A stretch of 64,000 nucleotides of DNA from Hsuehochloa calcarea (taxonomy: Eukaryota; Streptophyta; Magnoliopsida; Poales; Poaceae): assembly GCA_036346395.1 (NCBI GenBank), contig CM070615.1, positions 9,615,534-9,679,533 of the forward strand, read 5' to 3'. Positions 1 to 11,900 of the stretch are shown in pieces (position 1 is the stretch's first letter; each line of letters begins with the position of its first letter). Both the position numbers and the translations under genes were made by a program. The notes below the pieces were generated by a model that made no database searches, was not told the DNA's origin, and saw nothing but the letters and a program-made list of their open reading frames with translations.

Positions 1-144
1 TAATCTTGAGGGCGACCATCATATGCGGCGACGAGAGGCCGCCCTCAAGAGTGGAGAAGCTCCTCCCAGGGGCAGCGGAAGACGAGCGACGGCTAGGAGG
101 CGGCGGCTACAGTAAACCCTAAACCTAACTCTGCTCTGATACCA
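1..144 (-). mobile_element. 5' internal end of a Ty1/copia-type element (partial), with primer binding site
   Basis: On the minus strand this is the start of the internal region of an LTR retrotransposon that runs off the left edge of the window. Positions 133-144 read GCTCTGATACCA, the reverse complement of TGGTATCAGAGC, the usual primer binding site matching the 3' end of initiator Met tRNA. An LTR-like terminus beginning TGTTATG follows at 145 on the plus strand. Bases 1-132 are GC-rich with no recognisable gag domain. The rest of the element is outside the window. Confidence 0.6.
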
Positions 145-880
145 TGTTATGAATATTGTGTGTTCTTCTTCTTTTCTCTGTGTTCCGGAGTGTTCGTGTG
201 CGTACATCTAGGTGTTCTCTCCGGGATCAGTTCCAATAATTATTATGTCTTCTTCAGCTACTAATATTGCTTCCTTTCATCTTCTTGTTCCCTGTCTTAT
301 TATACTGTCACAGATAATATAGTTGTTGCAGGCAAGAAAGATTGACTGAGATTCACAAACAAATTTGTACTAGTAAAAGGCCAGGCTATTATTTTCCTTC
401 AATCAGGTATCCTACACCAAACAAATTAGTATTACTGAAACAAAATCTCATTTACTCACAATATTGTTGAATGGACTCAACATAGCATTTCATAATCCAT
501 ATTTCTTTTCCTCATTTCAACTTCACAACATGGTGACTGTGACTTGATTTTTCTTTTCTCCCTACAGGTTTCCTCATCAAATCAGTACTATAACAAGCCT
601 TTCAATTGGAAGGTTCCTGCTTTTATTTTGGGTATATCTTATCTCATGGATCCAAACACAACCATATTATTTATGGGCACTGTAACTTCCAAGTTCTTGC
701 AACAAACTACCATTTTCCTTTCCTATCAACCTGCTGCTGCTGTAACCAGTAACCACTTGTCCTCCTTTGCACTGTAGCCTTCGAATTCTTGGAGAGCAAT
801 GCTTACTCTGGTATTGCCCTGAACCTGGTCGTATATCTTGGAACGGTCCTCCATGGAAGTACTGCTTCAAATGTTGATAC
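145..880 (-). mobile_element. LTR remnant of the left-edge element, followed by unassigned sequence
   Basis: The sequence just right of the primer binding site should be the LTR of the left-edge minus-strand element, since it begins TGTTATGAAT directly at the site. I could not find its other end. From about 240 to 880 there is AT-rich DNA with no clear gene. A run at 800-873 can be read on the plus strand as a short Cys/Pro/Trp-containing peptide, but it has no convincing family match. It differs from the LTR at 881-1006, so the two are separate elements. Confidence 0.35.
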
Positions 881-1006
881 TGTTAGGAATAGCAACTTGT
901 ATTATCAGGGGGTCAATGAGCCAGTATATATACACAAGTACAGGTTACAGATAAGGAAACCAAATAATATCTAGAATCCTACTCTAACACATATATATCT
1001 CTAACA
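881..1006 (-). repeat. 3' LTR of a truncated Ty1/copia element
   Basis: The segment begins TGTTAGGAAT and ends CTCTAACA, giving TG...CA ends and a short inverted terminus (TGTTAG/CTAACA) on both strands. On the minus strand it directly follows a polypurine tract (1007-1019, GAGTTTGAGGGGG) and the end of a copia pol sequence. At 126 bp it is short for a copia LTR. The matching 5' LTR is not seen, so the element is truncated upstream. Confidence 0.7.
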
Positions 1007-1017
1007 CCCCCTCAAAC

Positions 1018-1965
1018 TCATGGTGAATCAACAACACTGAGTTTGGAAAGGTAGAAGCCGTGCTGTGCTCGAGTCTGGGCTTTTGTGAAGAAATCCGCTA
1101 TCTGAAGCTCTGAAGGCACATACTGAAGAGCAATCACCTGATCATGCACACAAGACCTCATGAAGGAAGCATCAACACCAATATGCTTAGTGAGCTCATG
1201 CTTCACAGGATCACGGGCAATACTGATAGCACATGTACTGTCTGACAAGAGAGGAGTCGGTGTAGTGACAGAAACACCAAGATCCTCAAGTAATCACCGT
1301 AGCCAAGTAATCTCTGCTGTCAAGAAAGCCATAGCTCGCAACTCAGCCTCTGCACTCGAACGGGACATTGCAGTCTATTTCTTCGTCTTCGAGGCAATGA
1401 GAGAACCACCAAGAAAAACACAATAAGCAGAGATAGACCAGCGATCAGAGGGATCGCTGGCCCAAGTAGCATCTGAATAAGCTGAAGCTGTAACGAGCTA
1501 GAGTGTGGAAAGAAGAGACGGCGAGAGATAGTCCCACGAAGGTATCGCAGATCAACTCGAAGAAGGTGGCTGTAGTGGACCTGAGTGGGAGCGGAAACGA
1601 ACTGACTCAGAATATGAACTGGATAAGTGATATCCGGACGAGTAACAGCAAGGTAGACAAGACTCCCAATAAAATGACGATAGCGAGTTGGATCAGAAAG
1701 AAGCTCGCCATCAGAGGGCCGGAGATGAACATTGAGCTCCATGGGAGTCTCAACAGTACGCTGATCAGTGAGAGAAGCACGATTAAGAAGATCCTGAATA
1801 TACTTCTCTTGGGACATAAAGAAACCATCTGGAGTGGAAGTAACCTCAATCCCAAGGAAGTAACGAAGAGGACCAAGATCCGACATAAGGAATTGCTCAC
1901 TCAGACGAGTCTTGACAAAAGCAATGTACTCAGAATCATCTCCGGTGATGATCTCAAAAAATCGA
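1018..1965 (-). pseudogene. Ty1/copia pol remnant: C-terminal reverse transcriptase plus RNase H
   Basis: Read on the minus strand, the sequence begins inside reverse transcriptase just after where the catalytic YVDD box should be (IITGDDSEY), continues through DLGPLRYFLGIEV and SLVYLAVTRPDI, and ends in the copia RNase H region (KHIGVDASF, then QYVPSELQIADFFTK). These are the usual landmarks in order for the last third of copia pol. The catalytic half of reverse transcriptase, integrase and gag are missing. A frameshift lies near 1440-1500 and a Trp codon has become a stop near 1290. The fragment ends against its polypurine tract and LTR at 881-1019. It is non-functional. Confidence 0.88.
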
Positions 1966-2255
1966 GATTGACAAGGGAATGCGCTTCCGAATAAAGATCG
2001 ATAACGTCATGGAGTGTGTGCGCTTGAGTCTCAAAAAATGTTTATGGAGTATTTGCTACTTGGGAGATCTTTTTTGCAGCGAAATTAGCACCGTGGTCGT
2101 AACAAGCCGTTTATTTGACCAGAAAAAAAACTAGATAAGCCGGTATTCTTAGAAAACGTTTTTTTAATACTGGTTAGTATATAATACAAAATGGGTTAGG
2201 CTTTACCAGAGGAATTAGATGGCATCAATGCCAAGGATGGGATAGTCGCTTTTTA

Positions 2256-2511
2256 GGGTATGCACAATGGTATAGACAACTGTTGTCTCTAGTACCTCTC
2301 TATATCATTTATAGACAACGCTAAAGACAACTCCTACAATCTCTTTTTACATGTCTCTATAGACAGTTCCTCTACGTACAATGTGTCTTGTTACTGTATG
2401 AGAGACAATTCAATTCTCTATACTCTCACTCTCTCATCCACATTATCTTGTATCCTACATGATAAGTTTTACAGCTAGCTAACGTCACACTATTGTACAT
2501 TATACATGCCC
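2256..2511. mobile_element. MITE with TA target site
   Basis: A 256 bp element with inverted ends: the left end reads GGGTATGCACAATGG and the right end, reverse complemented, reads GGGCATGTATAATGT. Both sides are flanked by TA (2254-2255 and 2512-2513), as in mariner/Stowaway-like insertions. There is no coding capacity. The inside has repeats of the word AGACAAC/AGACAGT. Superfamily is uncertain: the ends are not the classical Stowaway CTCCCTCC, so a Tourist-like origin is also possible. Confidence 0.65.
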
Positions 2512-3028
2512 TAAGCCATTGATGCATGGTATCGACGCGAAGGCTGGACACCGGTGCTAACTCGCACGTCACATGAAATCTGGGGGAAAATTAAACGTTG
2601 GTAACTACAAGACCTAATTAACTTTGTGGCCGACGCCTGCGACTTGAACGTTGGTCATTGTTATCCGTATGGGCATGAACTGTATATATGCACACAGATT
2701 TGTAATGCTAGTAGAAAGGAAAAGAGAATGAAAGCGAAAAATGATAACAATTCAAGGGAGAATAATAGGGATAAAAGGGGGTTTTGCTGTCAGAACCATT
2801 CGGCTTTAGAAATGTCAACTGAACTATCGCTCATTGAGGTTCTCAGACCGTCGGGGCCGGTCGATGCAACTCACTTATGTGGGCATCATCATTCGGCAGT
2901 AGAGAATCCAACGCTAATGATTTTTACCAACTTACCATCCGCAGTAGAAAGAGAGGGGATAAGACCAATCCACCAGCACAGCCGAAGCTTCCCCCACATA
3001 AAACCCATTTCACAGTTGGTATCAAAGT
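2512..3028 (+). repeat. Probable 5' LTR or leader of a gypsy element, ending at a primer binding site
   Basis: The sequence TGGTATCAAAGTGG at 3017-3030 is a close variant of the initiator-Met primer binding site, and gag coding sequence follows at 3261. The bases before it should therefore be the end of the 5' LTR, with a terminus near 3014 (TTTCACA). I cannot place the LTR start. This sequence does not resemble the LTR that ends at 7907, so the two do not form a pair. No host gene is visible here. Confidence 0.45.
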
Positions 3029-3260
3029 GGGCGTTAGGTCCGCGGTGAAGATTTTTTTTTTGACCTAGGTTGATTAAGTACTAAAATCTGACTTGGGCCA
3101 AATAATTAAATTAAACTTGACACACTCTAATGCACAGTAGGATGGGTTTTGGGTCAAGCATTGCATATACATTTTGGCTAGTTATGTTGTTGATGTGCAA
3201 TATTATGAAGTAACTGTTTGTGAGTTGATTGTGTGAATATTTGTTTGACGTGAACAGAGA

Positions 3261-6200
3261 TGCTGAGAGGTAGAGGTAGGGGTAGGGGTAGGGGTAGAGG
3301 TAGAGGTCACAGTCGTGGCCAAGGAGGCTGTGGCCATGGCCGTGCCCAAGCGGAGTCACCGCTTGAGGTTCAGCAGGAAGCGCCTGATGCAGAGGTTGTT
3401 TTCGCTGAATAGTCCGTAGCTGGGAATCAGGCAAGGTCTTCGGCCTTGCTGCAAGAGTTTATAGAAGAGGTCTATGCGCTTCGCCGACAAGCATAGACGG
3501 TTGCTGCTGCGGCCCCTATTGCCGTTCCAACCATGCTGGAGGCAAGGATGGACCTTCGTTAGTGGTTGACTTTATGTCTAGATACTTTCGATGGGACAGG
3601 CACACGAGTCCAAGCTGCAGATTGGTTGCGCTATATGGGAAGGCAATTTGAAGCCTTAGAGATGAGCTCACAACTGAGAGCTCGCTACATGGCATTCCAG
3701 TTAAAGGGTCAGATGGACATCTGGTGGGAGGGAATCCTTTCAGCTAGGACTCCTACCTGGGGTCCTGCTAACCGGGAGAACTTTGTCGAGCAGTGCAATG
3801 CGAAGTATTACCCTGAATCTTTTGTGGAGAGTATAGAGGTCGTCTTTTTGACCTTCGTGTAGGGAAGATGACTGTAGTTGAGTATGAAGCGGGGTTCAAC
3901 GATCTGATCCGTTTCGTACCATCGATCGTGAGCAATGATCTAGAGAAGGCTAAAAGGTTCCACCGAGGGATCAACTCTAAGTTTCGACATGTTATGGGAG
4001 CCATTGCCCCATGTGACTTTAGTTCAGTGGTAGAGCAGGCCAGAGGGATGGAGATGAAGATGCAGCTCACTAAAGGACTGCAACCCTCTAGTGGTCCATG
4101 TGCTTCTGGTAGTGACCAGAAGAGGAGTTTTAGCGAGGAGGGTGGGTCATCTCAGCGACCTACTCCCAAGAAGTCCAACTGGGACTAGCGTCCCCCACAG
4201 TCGTCCAAGTCCAAATCTTCGAGGCCTTCTTCTTCAACGCCTTGTTCTTCGTTAGCGACCCTAGCCTATTGTCCTGTCCTAGGGCAAGGCATGATCTGTT
4301 TCAAGTGCGGTGCTGGGCACCGTGCAGCTCAATGTTCTTGGATGGGAAAGTGTCAGCAGAGTGGTCGGTCGGACCACATAGAGTGGGTTTGTCGTCAGAA
4401 TCCCTCTAGTACTATCAAGTGGTAGCTGGTACCTGCGTTATCAACAAATGCTTCGCCTCGGGGGTCTGTCCAGATGATGGTGGATGTCCCTGCGCTGCAG
4501 CCTCCCCTTTCCTGGGCACAACCCGCCAGGTATTACTGGCAACCTACACCGGCTGCTCCAGTTCAGCACGCTGCACCGTCTCCAAGTGTGTTGCCGTCCC
4601 AGTAGAGTATCAGGGCTCTCGCCGCCTCGACGCCACCCAGAGTCTACGCATTGCCTGCCATTGAGTCTATAGGTCGACCGAACGTAGTGACAGGTACTCT
4701 GTTAGTAGATTCGTGTTATGTCCTTGTTCTTTTCGACTCCGATGCTACTTATTCCTTTGTGTCCCGCGAGTTCGCTAGAAAAAGAAAAGTTGATTATGCA
4801 GTAGATCTCACAGTCTATTATAGTCAGTTCTCCAGGAGGTATCATTGCTAGCTCCACGGTATATCCTGGATGCGTGGTTTCATTAGATGGTGAGGATTTT
4901 GTTGCCAACCTAATGGTTATTCAGATAGAACCTTTTGATGTTATTCTTGGCATAGACTGGTTGCATCACTACCGGGCCGTGATTTCCTGCTTCTGGAGGA
5001 CAGTCACCTTCAAGCTCCTTCCGGAGAGGAGATAATCTTTCAGGGGAATGCACCTATGTCTTCCCTTCTGGTGTTGGCCAGCCTGTTCCCTGGTCGACGA
5101 ACGATGAAGTCTGGTTTGCTTCTAGCACTCGCGGAGAAGCCAAGCACACCTTTGCGCATTGGGGATATTCCAGTGGTATGTGAGTATCCTGATGTATTTC
5201 TCGAAGAGCTTCCGGGTATGCCACCCAAAAGAGATGTGGAGTTTAGTATTGATCTTATTCCTGGCACACGACCTATTTCTCTATCCCCGTATCGTTTGGC
5301 ACGACCTTTCCAGGAGGAATTGAAGAAGCAATTGGGTGAGTTGTTTTCCAAAGGGTTGATTCGTCGTAGTGTATCACCTTAGGGAGCCCCTGTCTTATTC
5401 ACTGAGAAGAAGGACGGGAGTTGGCGTATGTGCATAGACGATCGTGCTCTTAATCAGATGACCATCAAGAATAAATACACTCTGCCTCGTATCGAGGATT
5501 TGTTTGATCAATTGAAGGGAGCCAAGGTGTTCTCCAAGATTGATATGCAATCTAGGTATAATCAGATTCGAGTGCGGGAGCAAGATATAGAAATGATCGT
5601 TTTCTCTACATGGTATGGGCACTATGAGTATAAAGTTATATCCTTTGGACTAACGAATACCATTGTTGTCTTTATGGAGATGATGAATAGTATGCTGCAT
5701 AAGTATCTTAATGACTTTATGGTTGTGTTCATCAACGATATCTTGATTTATTCTAAGACGAAGGGAGAGCATGAGCGGCATTTGAGGCTCGTGCTTGAGA
5801 CTCTGAGGGAGAATCAGTTCTTTGCCAAGTTAAAGAAGTGCGAGTTCTGGATTTCTAAAGTGGGCTTCTTAGGTCATGTGATTAACCAGGAAGATATTTC
5901 AGTAGATCCAGCCAAGATTTAGACTGTAGTGAGCTGGAAGAGGCCAACTAATGTCAAAGAAGTGAGAAGTTTTTTGGGATTAGCTGGTTACTATCGGCGC
6001 TTCGTAAGCAACTTCTCAATTATTGCTAAGCCAATGTCTCAGCTCACGCAGAAGGACACAAAATTCCAGTGGATCGATGAATGTGAGCGTAGTTTCTGTA
6101 CTTTGAAATAAAAGTTAGTTACCGCCCCTGTTCTCACTCTCCCTAAACCAGGAGAGCTCACGCAGAAGGACACAAAATTCCAATGGATCGATGAATATGA

Positions 6201-6436
6201 GCGTAGTTTCTGTACTTTGAAATAAAAGTTAGTTACCCCATGTTCTCACTCTCCCTAAACCAGGAGAGCGCTTCACGGTCTACTCGGATACTTCTCGAGT
6301 GGGTCTGGGTTGCGTGCTCAAGCAAGACAACCAAGTGATTGTGTATACATCACGATAGTTGAAGAAACATGATCAGAATTACCCTACTCACGATTTAGAG
6401 CTAGCCGTAGTGGTTTTTGGTCTAAAGATTTGGAGG
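3261..6436 (+). pseudogene. Ty3/gypsy gag-pol, degenerate and truncated in RNase H
   Basis: Landmarks appear in order: an Arg/Gly repeat start (3261-3310), a gag core (3566-4188, with AADWLRYMGRQFEAL), a CCHC zinc knuckle (about 4290-4400, CFKCGAGHRAAQC), a protease whose active site reads FDSDAT instead of the usual DSG (about 4732), reverse transcriptase (5056-5922) and the start of RNase H (6270-6436). The catalytic box reads FIND instead of FIDD (5728-5739), so the first catalytic Asp is changed. In-frame stops interrupt gag near 3408, 3495 and 3560, and pol near 5381, 5920 and 6110. The reading stops abruptly at about 6436 after KIWR; integrase and 3' LTR are absent. It is a dead element, probably of the chromovirus group by similarity of RT motifs. 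Confidence 0.9.
6041..6268 (+). repeat. Tandem duplication (period about 114 bp) inside the gypsy pol remnant
   Basis: The stretch beginning AGCTCACGCAGAAGG at 6041 is repeated from 6155 with only a few substitutions and a 2 bp deletion. Both copies contain the same premature TAA in the LKxKLVTAP motif, so the stop predates the duplication. Confidence 0.9.
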
Positions 6437-6960
6437 CGGTGGTGCCGGGCGCAGGGGACCGGCCGAGCGCCTTGCCGCATGCGCATAGAGGTGGTGACCG
6501 AGAGCTAGAGGAGGAATGGGGGGCATCGCGTAGGGGAGAGAGGGAGCTGGGGAGATAGGCCTAGCAGGAGGCGGAGACCGGGCCGGTCGAAGCCGGTCGC
6601 ACCGGCGACAGCCACAACCGAGGCAGGGTAGAGCCGGCAGGGGAGGTGCCGAAGACCAGGAGGGGGAAAGCCGAGTGGAGGGCCGACTAGGACCAGAGGC
6701 GGGCCGCCTGCAGTGAACCCGGCCGGAGGCGAGTCCATGGCCGACTCACTCTTAGCACTTGAGCCTTAGGACGATGCAGTGAACAAGAGAGCAAGAGAGA
6801 GAGAGAGAGAGTAAGAACAGAGAAGGAGGTGAAGGGATAAGGGTCAGCCGAGGGGATGGCTTCGGCCAGGAGAAAAGAGGAAAGAAAAAGAGGGGAAGGA
6901 AATTAGGGTTCGCGAATAAAATTTTTCGCAAGTTTAGATGACGCGATCCCTAACCTATTA
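6437..6960. repeat. GC-rich sequence joined to the broken gypsy element
   Basis: Sequence character changes abruptly at 6437 from gypsy RNase H to GC-rich DNA rich in CCGGCC. It includes a GA dinucleotide run (about 6795-6811), and AGGGTT near 6905 reads as AACCCT on the other strand. It resembles the GC-rich transcribed part of the long gypsy LTRs elsewhere in the window, possibly in reverse orientation. Long open frames here follow from base composition and are not supported as genes. Confidence 0.35.
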
Positions 6961-7907
6961 TTATTTTGGGCACCTGGTCAACATAACAAAGCCCGGTGAG
7001 AGGGATTTGTATGTGTCAGAATTGCGTGTAGGAATGATGTCATCTGTATGCGTGCGTGTATTGCTACAATATATTGAGTTTGGTTGAATGCCTGTTTAGG
7101 TGGAGATTCTGGAACAGCGTCATCCGCACGTTGCTCTGCTCTGTTTGGTTAACAAGCAAGTGCATGGTAAAGCGATAGCCTGTAAATGTTATGAAATATG
7201 TGATATTTTTGTGATATGATGATGCTTATATGATGATGGCAATAATGATGGGACGAGATGAGCAATGAGGTTACCCTGTTAATGATGACAATGATGAAAC
7301 ATGTTAATGACAATGGACATATGCATCTACATCATGTGCACTCATATGATGAGAAAGAAATATCCACCATAGGTGGATATGTAAGACCTACATCGGTAGG
7401 CCTCCACGGGAGTGGAGAGATCCCCATGCTGATGAGGACGGGCTCATGATCTGGGTGAACGTCGATGGGTGTTCACTCAACTATACCGGTATAGGCAATG
7501 TGATGAGTAAATGAGCATGTAGAATAATGATGCATTGCACTAATAGAAAGTTAATAATAGAAATGATGATATAATTATGTCTATGTTTGTGTTGTAGCAT
7601 GTGGAAAAATAGCATGGCTAGGGTATGGCTGGATAGGTGGCAGTGTTTATCGTTTATATTATGTGCTTGCTGAGTCTTCGAACTCACTCTTGTTTATTTA
7701 ATGGTTTAGATGAACGTCGAAGGCGGCATGCATCGAGAAGGAGGGAATAGCACATCCACATCACATGTGAACACCGATGCAAACCATGCTCCCTAAATAA
7801 TAACTTTTGCTGTAATATGTTTAGTTAGTAAATTCGATGCACAAATTTCGTGATGGTTGTGGTTTAGTGGTAGCATTCTGAGCACAGAGGATGGTAAGGG
7901 TGTTACA
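6961..7907 (+). repeat. Gypsy LTR fragment (3' portion), same family as 61916-63788
   Basis: The segment ends GGGTGTTACA at 7907, a typical LTR terminus. The part around 7455-7500 (GTCGATGGGTGTTCACTC, then CTATACCGGTAT) matches, on the opposite strand, the sequence at about 62090-62135, and the part around 7640-7710 (CTTGCTGAGT...GTTTATTTA) matches 61925-61980. No internal region of its own element is present on either side, so this is a solo or truncated LTR. Confidence 0.6.
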
Positions 7908-8914
7908 AGATCATTCAAAGTTTCATATTTTTTGAGAATAAATGATTTCATCTTTAATTATAATGCCCAATTGATAACTATATCCTGTGAAAAGAAGTCG
8001 GCAGGGTGGAAGATTACAACAAAAGCACATATGAAAACAAGCATCTTACCATCAGATTCTTATGCAAGCTTTTCTTGACAGAATTGAGCATTACAGATGT
8101 CAAACCCACTTAAAACCATCAACCATCAAATAAGTAACAAGTAACTGAGCTCATGAGAAACGCACACTGGAATATGAAGCATAAAATTGAGATTGTCATA
8201 GGAGTTGGAGCAAATAACAGACGCAGGGTAAAAAGAACAACAGAACATGTTGTCATGGTGATACACAGAATTCTACTAATGTCATGGGGCGTCACAATTT
8301 TCGAGAACACATGAGGCACCACAATTCATAAGCCAACTAGGAACTACAAGTAGAGCTGGCATCTTGTCTGACAACCCATTTTGAAAGTAGGAAATCTGCG
8401 ATGTTCCAAACAGGACCGAAGTTTGCTATAGCATACAGCTGAAAAAGGAGAAAAATAATAATATTGAAAACATCTAACTCACAATAGAAGATACAACAAA
8501 CAGGCTGAACCATTGCAAACTTCTAATGGTACACGGTAAGAAAACCAACGAGACCAAGCCTTTCTGAAGATTGTGTACAGATGATGAGGAATGCTGTCAG
8601 GAAATAACAAGAATCAACCTTTCAAACAGCTACATGGTCACATGTTGCATATATAAAATCTAAAACAGAGTCCAGTACGAACCACTGGGGCTTGAAGGCA
8701 CACAAACTACAAGTACAGTTACTAGTTGGAACTACTAACATTAAATCTAGACATCCTCAAGCACCATACAAGGCATTCAAATCTACACCAGTCCTAACCT
8801 GAGATCGACAATTAAATGGGCAGCTATTGAGCACTGCAGCCCGAATGTTTGGTTCTATGCAACATGTCAAGAGTCCTTAGTTCTTGGAGCATCCGCATAG
8901 GGGATCTCCGAGAC
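7908..8914 (-). other. Downstream flank and probable 3' UTR of the Alfin-like gene
   Basis: This AT-rich stretch lies just past the stop codon of the minus-strand Alfin-like gene. It has no coding signal. Part of it nearest the gene is presumably 3' UTR, but I cannot place a polyadenylation site with confidence. Open frames here are short and do not match known proteins. Confidence 0.45.
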
Positions 8915-11900
8915 TCAAACTCTGGCTCTCTTGCTGCTACTGCTACAATTGGGGCAATTGTATTGCTTGATGTGCTCCGCTTTGGCTGGAGTAATCTTGA
9001 CACACTTACCATGGAACCATTTCTCACATGCGTCGCAGCAGATCCAGAAATCATCTTGTCCATAATTTTCACCGCATGCACCACACAGTGCGCTCTCATG
9101 ATCTTCCTGTTCTTTCTCTTCCCCCCCTTCACTCTCTTCATTGTCCTCTGAAGGTGGCATCTTCAAGCCCCTTGAATTTGGTTCAGACTGACGTGAGGGC
9201 TGTGTTTTCAAATGATTAGTGCCAAAAAAGAATGATGTAGTTAGTTAGCTGGTTCTCAGATAGTAAAACATTGTCACAATGTAATGGAAAAAGTTTCATA
9301 CCTTCGAGCCAGATTTGTTACTCTTACTGCTGCTTTTAGGAGTTTTTTCTTTGGGCTGCTTTTTGGCAGTTCCCGTGACAACCTCATATATGGTGGGAAT
9401 GCTATTGATCATGTTGAAGAGCCGTCTCCTGCTAGGCAACAAAAGAAGGTAATTCCACCAAAGTCAAGTAGCTTTAATTATAAATAACAAATTTCATCAC
9501 AAGTTCCATACTGTTATATTTCCAATCTTTCTTCAAAACATTCTGCTTTTGGTGGAAAATAAAGCTTACTTTCCTAGCCATCTAATGTAAGGGAAAGTTT
9601 TGAAAATATAATCAACAACATTATAAGCCTCTATTGTATGTAACCGATGCAATCCACATAAATGTAAAAGTCCATATTACTATTCCCGATTCTAGACATG
9701 CACACTGACAAGGGTCAACGGAGTTGACTGAGTGGCTCCGTCATCCATGGCTCCACCAACCTCTTCTGGGCCTATGGCCCACAGCACCACCACAACCTTG
9801 CTGACCACCACAGGGCCACGAGTAAACCCTGGTTGGGCTCGTGCATGAATCTTGAGACAAAATCAACAGTGGGTGGTGTGCTCCTTTTTTTGCATAAAAG
9901 AATACTTCTGTAGCCGTTCCATTCGTGAAAACTAGAAAAGGATATTCAATTGAACATGATAATTCCATTTTTGGGTTTTCTTAGATAATTTGTTAATAAC
10001 TTTATTGGTGTGTATCATGCAATCAATGTCAGTATGTCACAGTTGGCATCAAAATCACCATAAACAAGAACAAAGAGCTTATAGTGTCCATAAACCAAAG
10101 CACAATCATAGTACTGAGATGATGCAAAATAACAGAGGCATATGTCATACTGCACTGGATGTCCAGATCGACTAGCAAATAGCAAACACTTCAGGACATT
10201 TCGCCTAGTAAAAGGTCACCATTGAAAGGAGATGTCAAAGGGAGTCCACTAGCAAATGTTCCCTTTAGTGTTTGTGTCAAAATTCCCTAAGAATTCATTT
10301 TCCCGAAGATTTATTAGATCGTGACTAGAGAACTGTTGACATTAATAAATTTTAAAATGTGAAGAAACACATATATTGCACATAGCCAAACAGCACATCA
10401 CTTACACTAATTGGTTACACATAGGTAAAGCATTTAAAAATATATTTTAGTCTATTTATACCTACAAAAAAAATGTTGCATCCAGTCCAATTAATTCACA
10501 ACATTAACCAGGGGGCAGCTTAAGGACAGAGATTGAGCAAACCATGAATAGAAATAACACCATTGTTAAACATAAGAACAGAATACTCAATACTAAAATA
10601 TTCACTGTTTTACAAAAGCATCAGATAGTTAAGGAGAAAAAGAATGTGAAACAACGAGAAAAATACCAAGCAAAACTCTTATAAAAAGAACAAATGAAAT
10701 ACCTGGATTCCTTGTCGAACCCAAACCTTACTCCAAAATAAAAGGCAACCGCCAATAGCCAAGAATCACTATGCACCGCAACAAGTGACAGCCAATCTTT
10801 ATCTTTCATCCCATCCCGGGCAAAATTGATTCCTAGTGCTGGCTCCGGGAGTTCAGGAGGAACCTCCTCTGCAGGCAAGTTTACTTCCCACGTCTCATTG
10901 GGAAGCCCATATAGACACATGTTCTCCTTCTCTGGACGAAAAAAAATCCTCAGTTTGGTACTTCAAAATAGTTGAAACTCAGTAACCACAATGAAATGGA
11001 ACAAGAACAGGAATGACTGATCCAATTCCAACAAAACAAAACTGAACATTCCATTAAACAAGAAAATGACAACACAAAAGAAAAGGCTTTATAACAACAT
11101 ACAAAGCAAAAACCTGGATAATCCATTATTCGTATAGCATACAAGAATCAGGAATAATTCAGGGGGTGCTTGGACCGGTTCCGGTTTTATGCTTCTTGTC
11201 AAAAGCCACTGCAGCCAAGCCAAACGGGGGCAGCTCTGCAAAATCGGATCCAGGGAGCTAGCTAGGAGCTGAGCGGATAGCAGTACAAAACCGAGGAGCC
11301 GCACAAGGGTCGCTTGTTGCGGGTGGCATCCACCCAGTTATGGAATTACCACCATCCTCTATCTCAGTCCCCTCCTCTTCCGCATCCTCTTACATCAGGA
11401 AGATCTGAATCTGTGAATCATGATTATTTCTCTAACCGGATTTTGCCTTTTGTGATTACATTGCTATGGTTTGGTGTATTAATTACAACCTAATTTTGTT
11501 CATGGATAACTACTAGAATAGTAATCGGTCGATGGTGTCGATTTTATTTCCCAAATGGTAGAGGCAAATAACTGTTAGCTCTGAACTACTAATTTGGCTG
11601 TTGACTACGTTGATATTTGATCTTGATCTAGTAGTAGAGTACTTTGTGTTCCTAAAAAAAAGACTGTACTTTTAGAGAGTTGTGTATTGTCTTTTTTGTA
11701 AGAATGAACGGTATGCATGTCTTTGATCTCTGATAAGGACCTTTGCTTTTGTTAGTTTTATCAACCTTGTACCATCCTGGTTTATCCGACTTAAGAAAAG
11801 AGTAATTGTTTTTTTTTGTAAATTTCCTTGAATTTGTTTCAGGCAAATATTATCTCATTGATACTGGATATCCTAATTGGCTGGGCTACTTAGCGCTATA

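Noticed and set aside
544..870. Possible receptor-kinase extracellular exon
   Set aside because: Only scattered Cys/Pro/Trp similarity; no domain signature on either strand.
2512..7907. Treating the gypsy body and the LTR ending at 7907 as one complete element
   Set aside because: The LTR end at 7907 does not match the sequence before the primer binding site at 3017, and integrase is missing.
8849..9219. Plus-strand frames over the last exon of the Alfin-like gene
   Set aside because: Antisense of the PHD-finger exon; no independent support.
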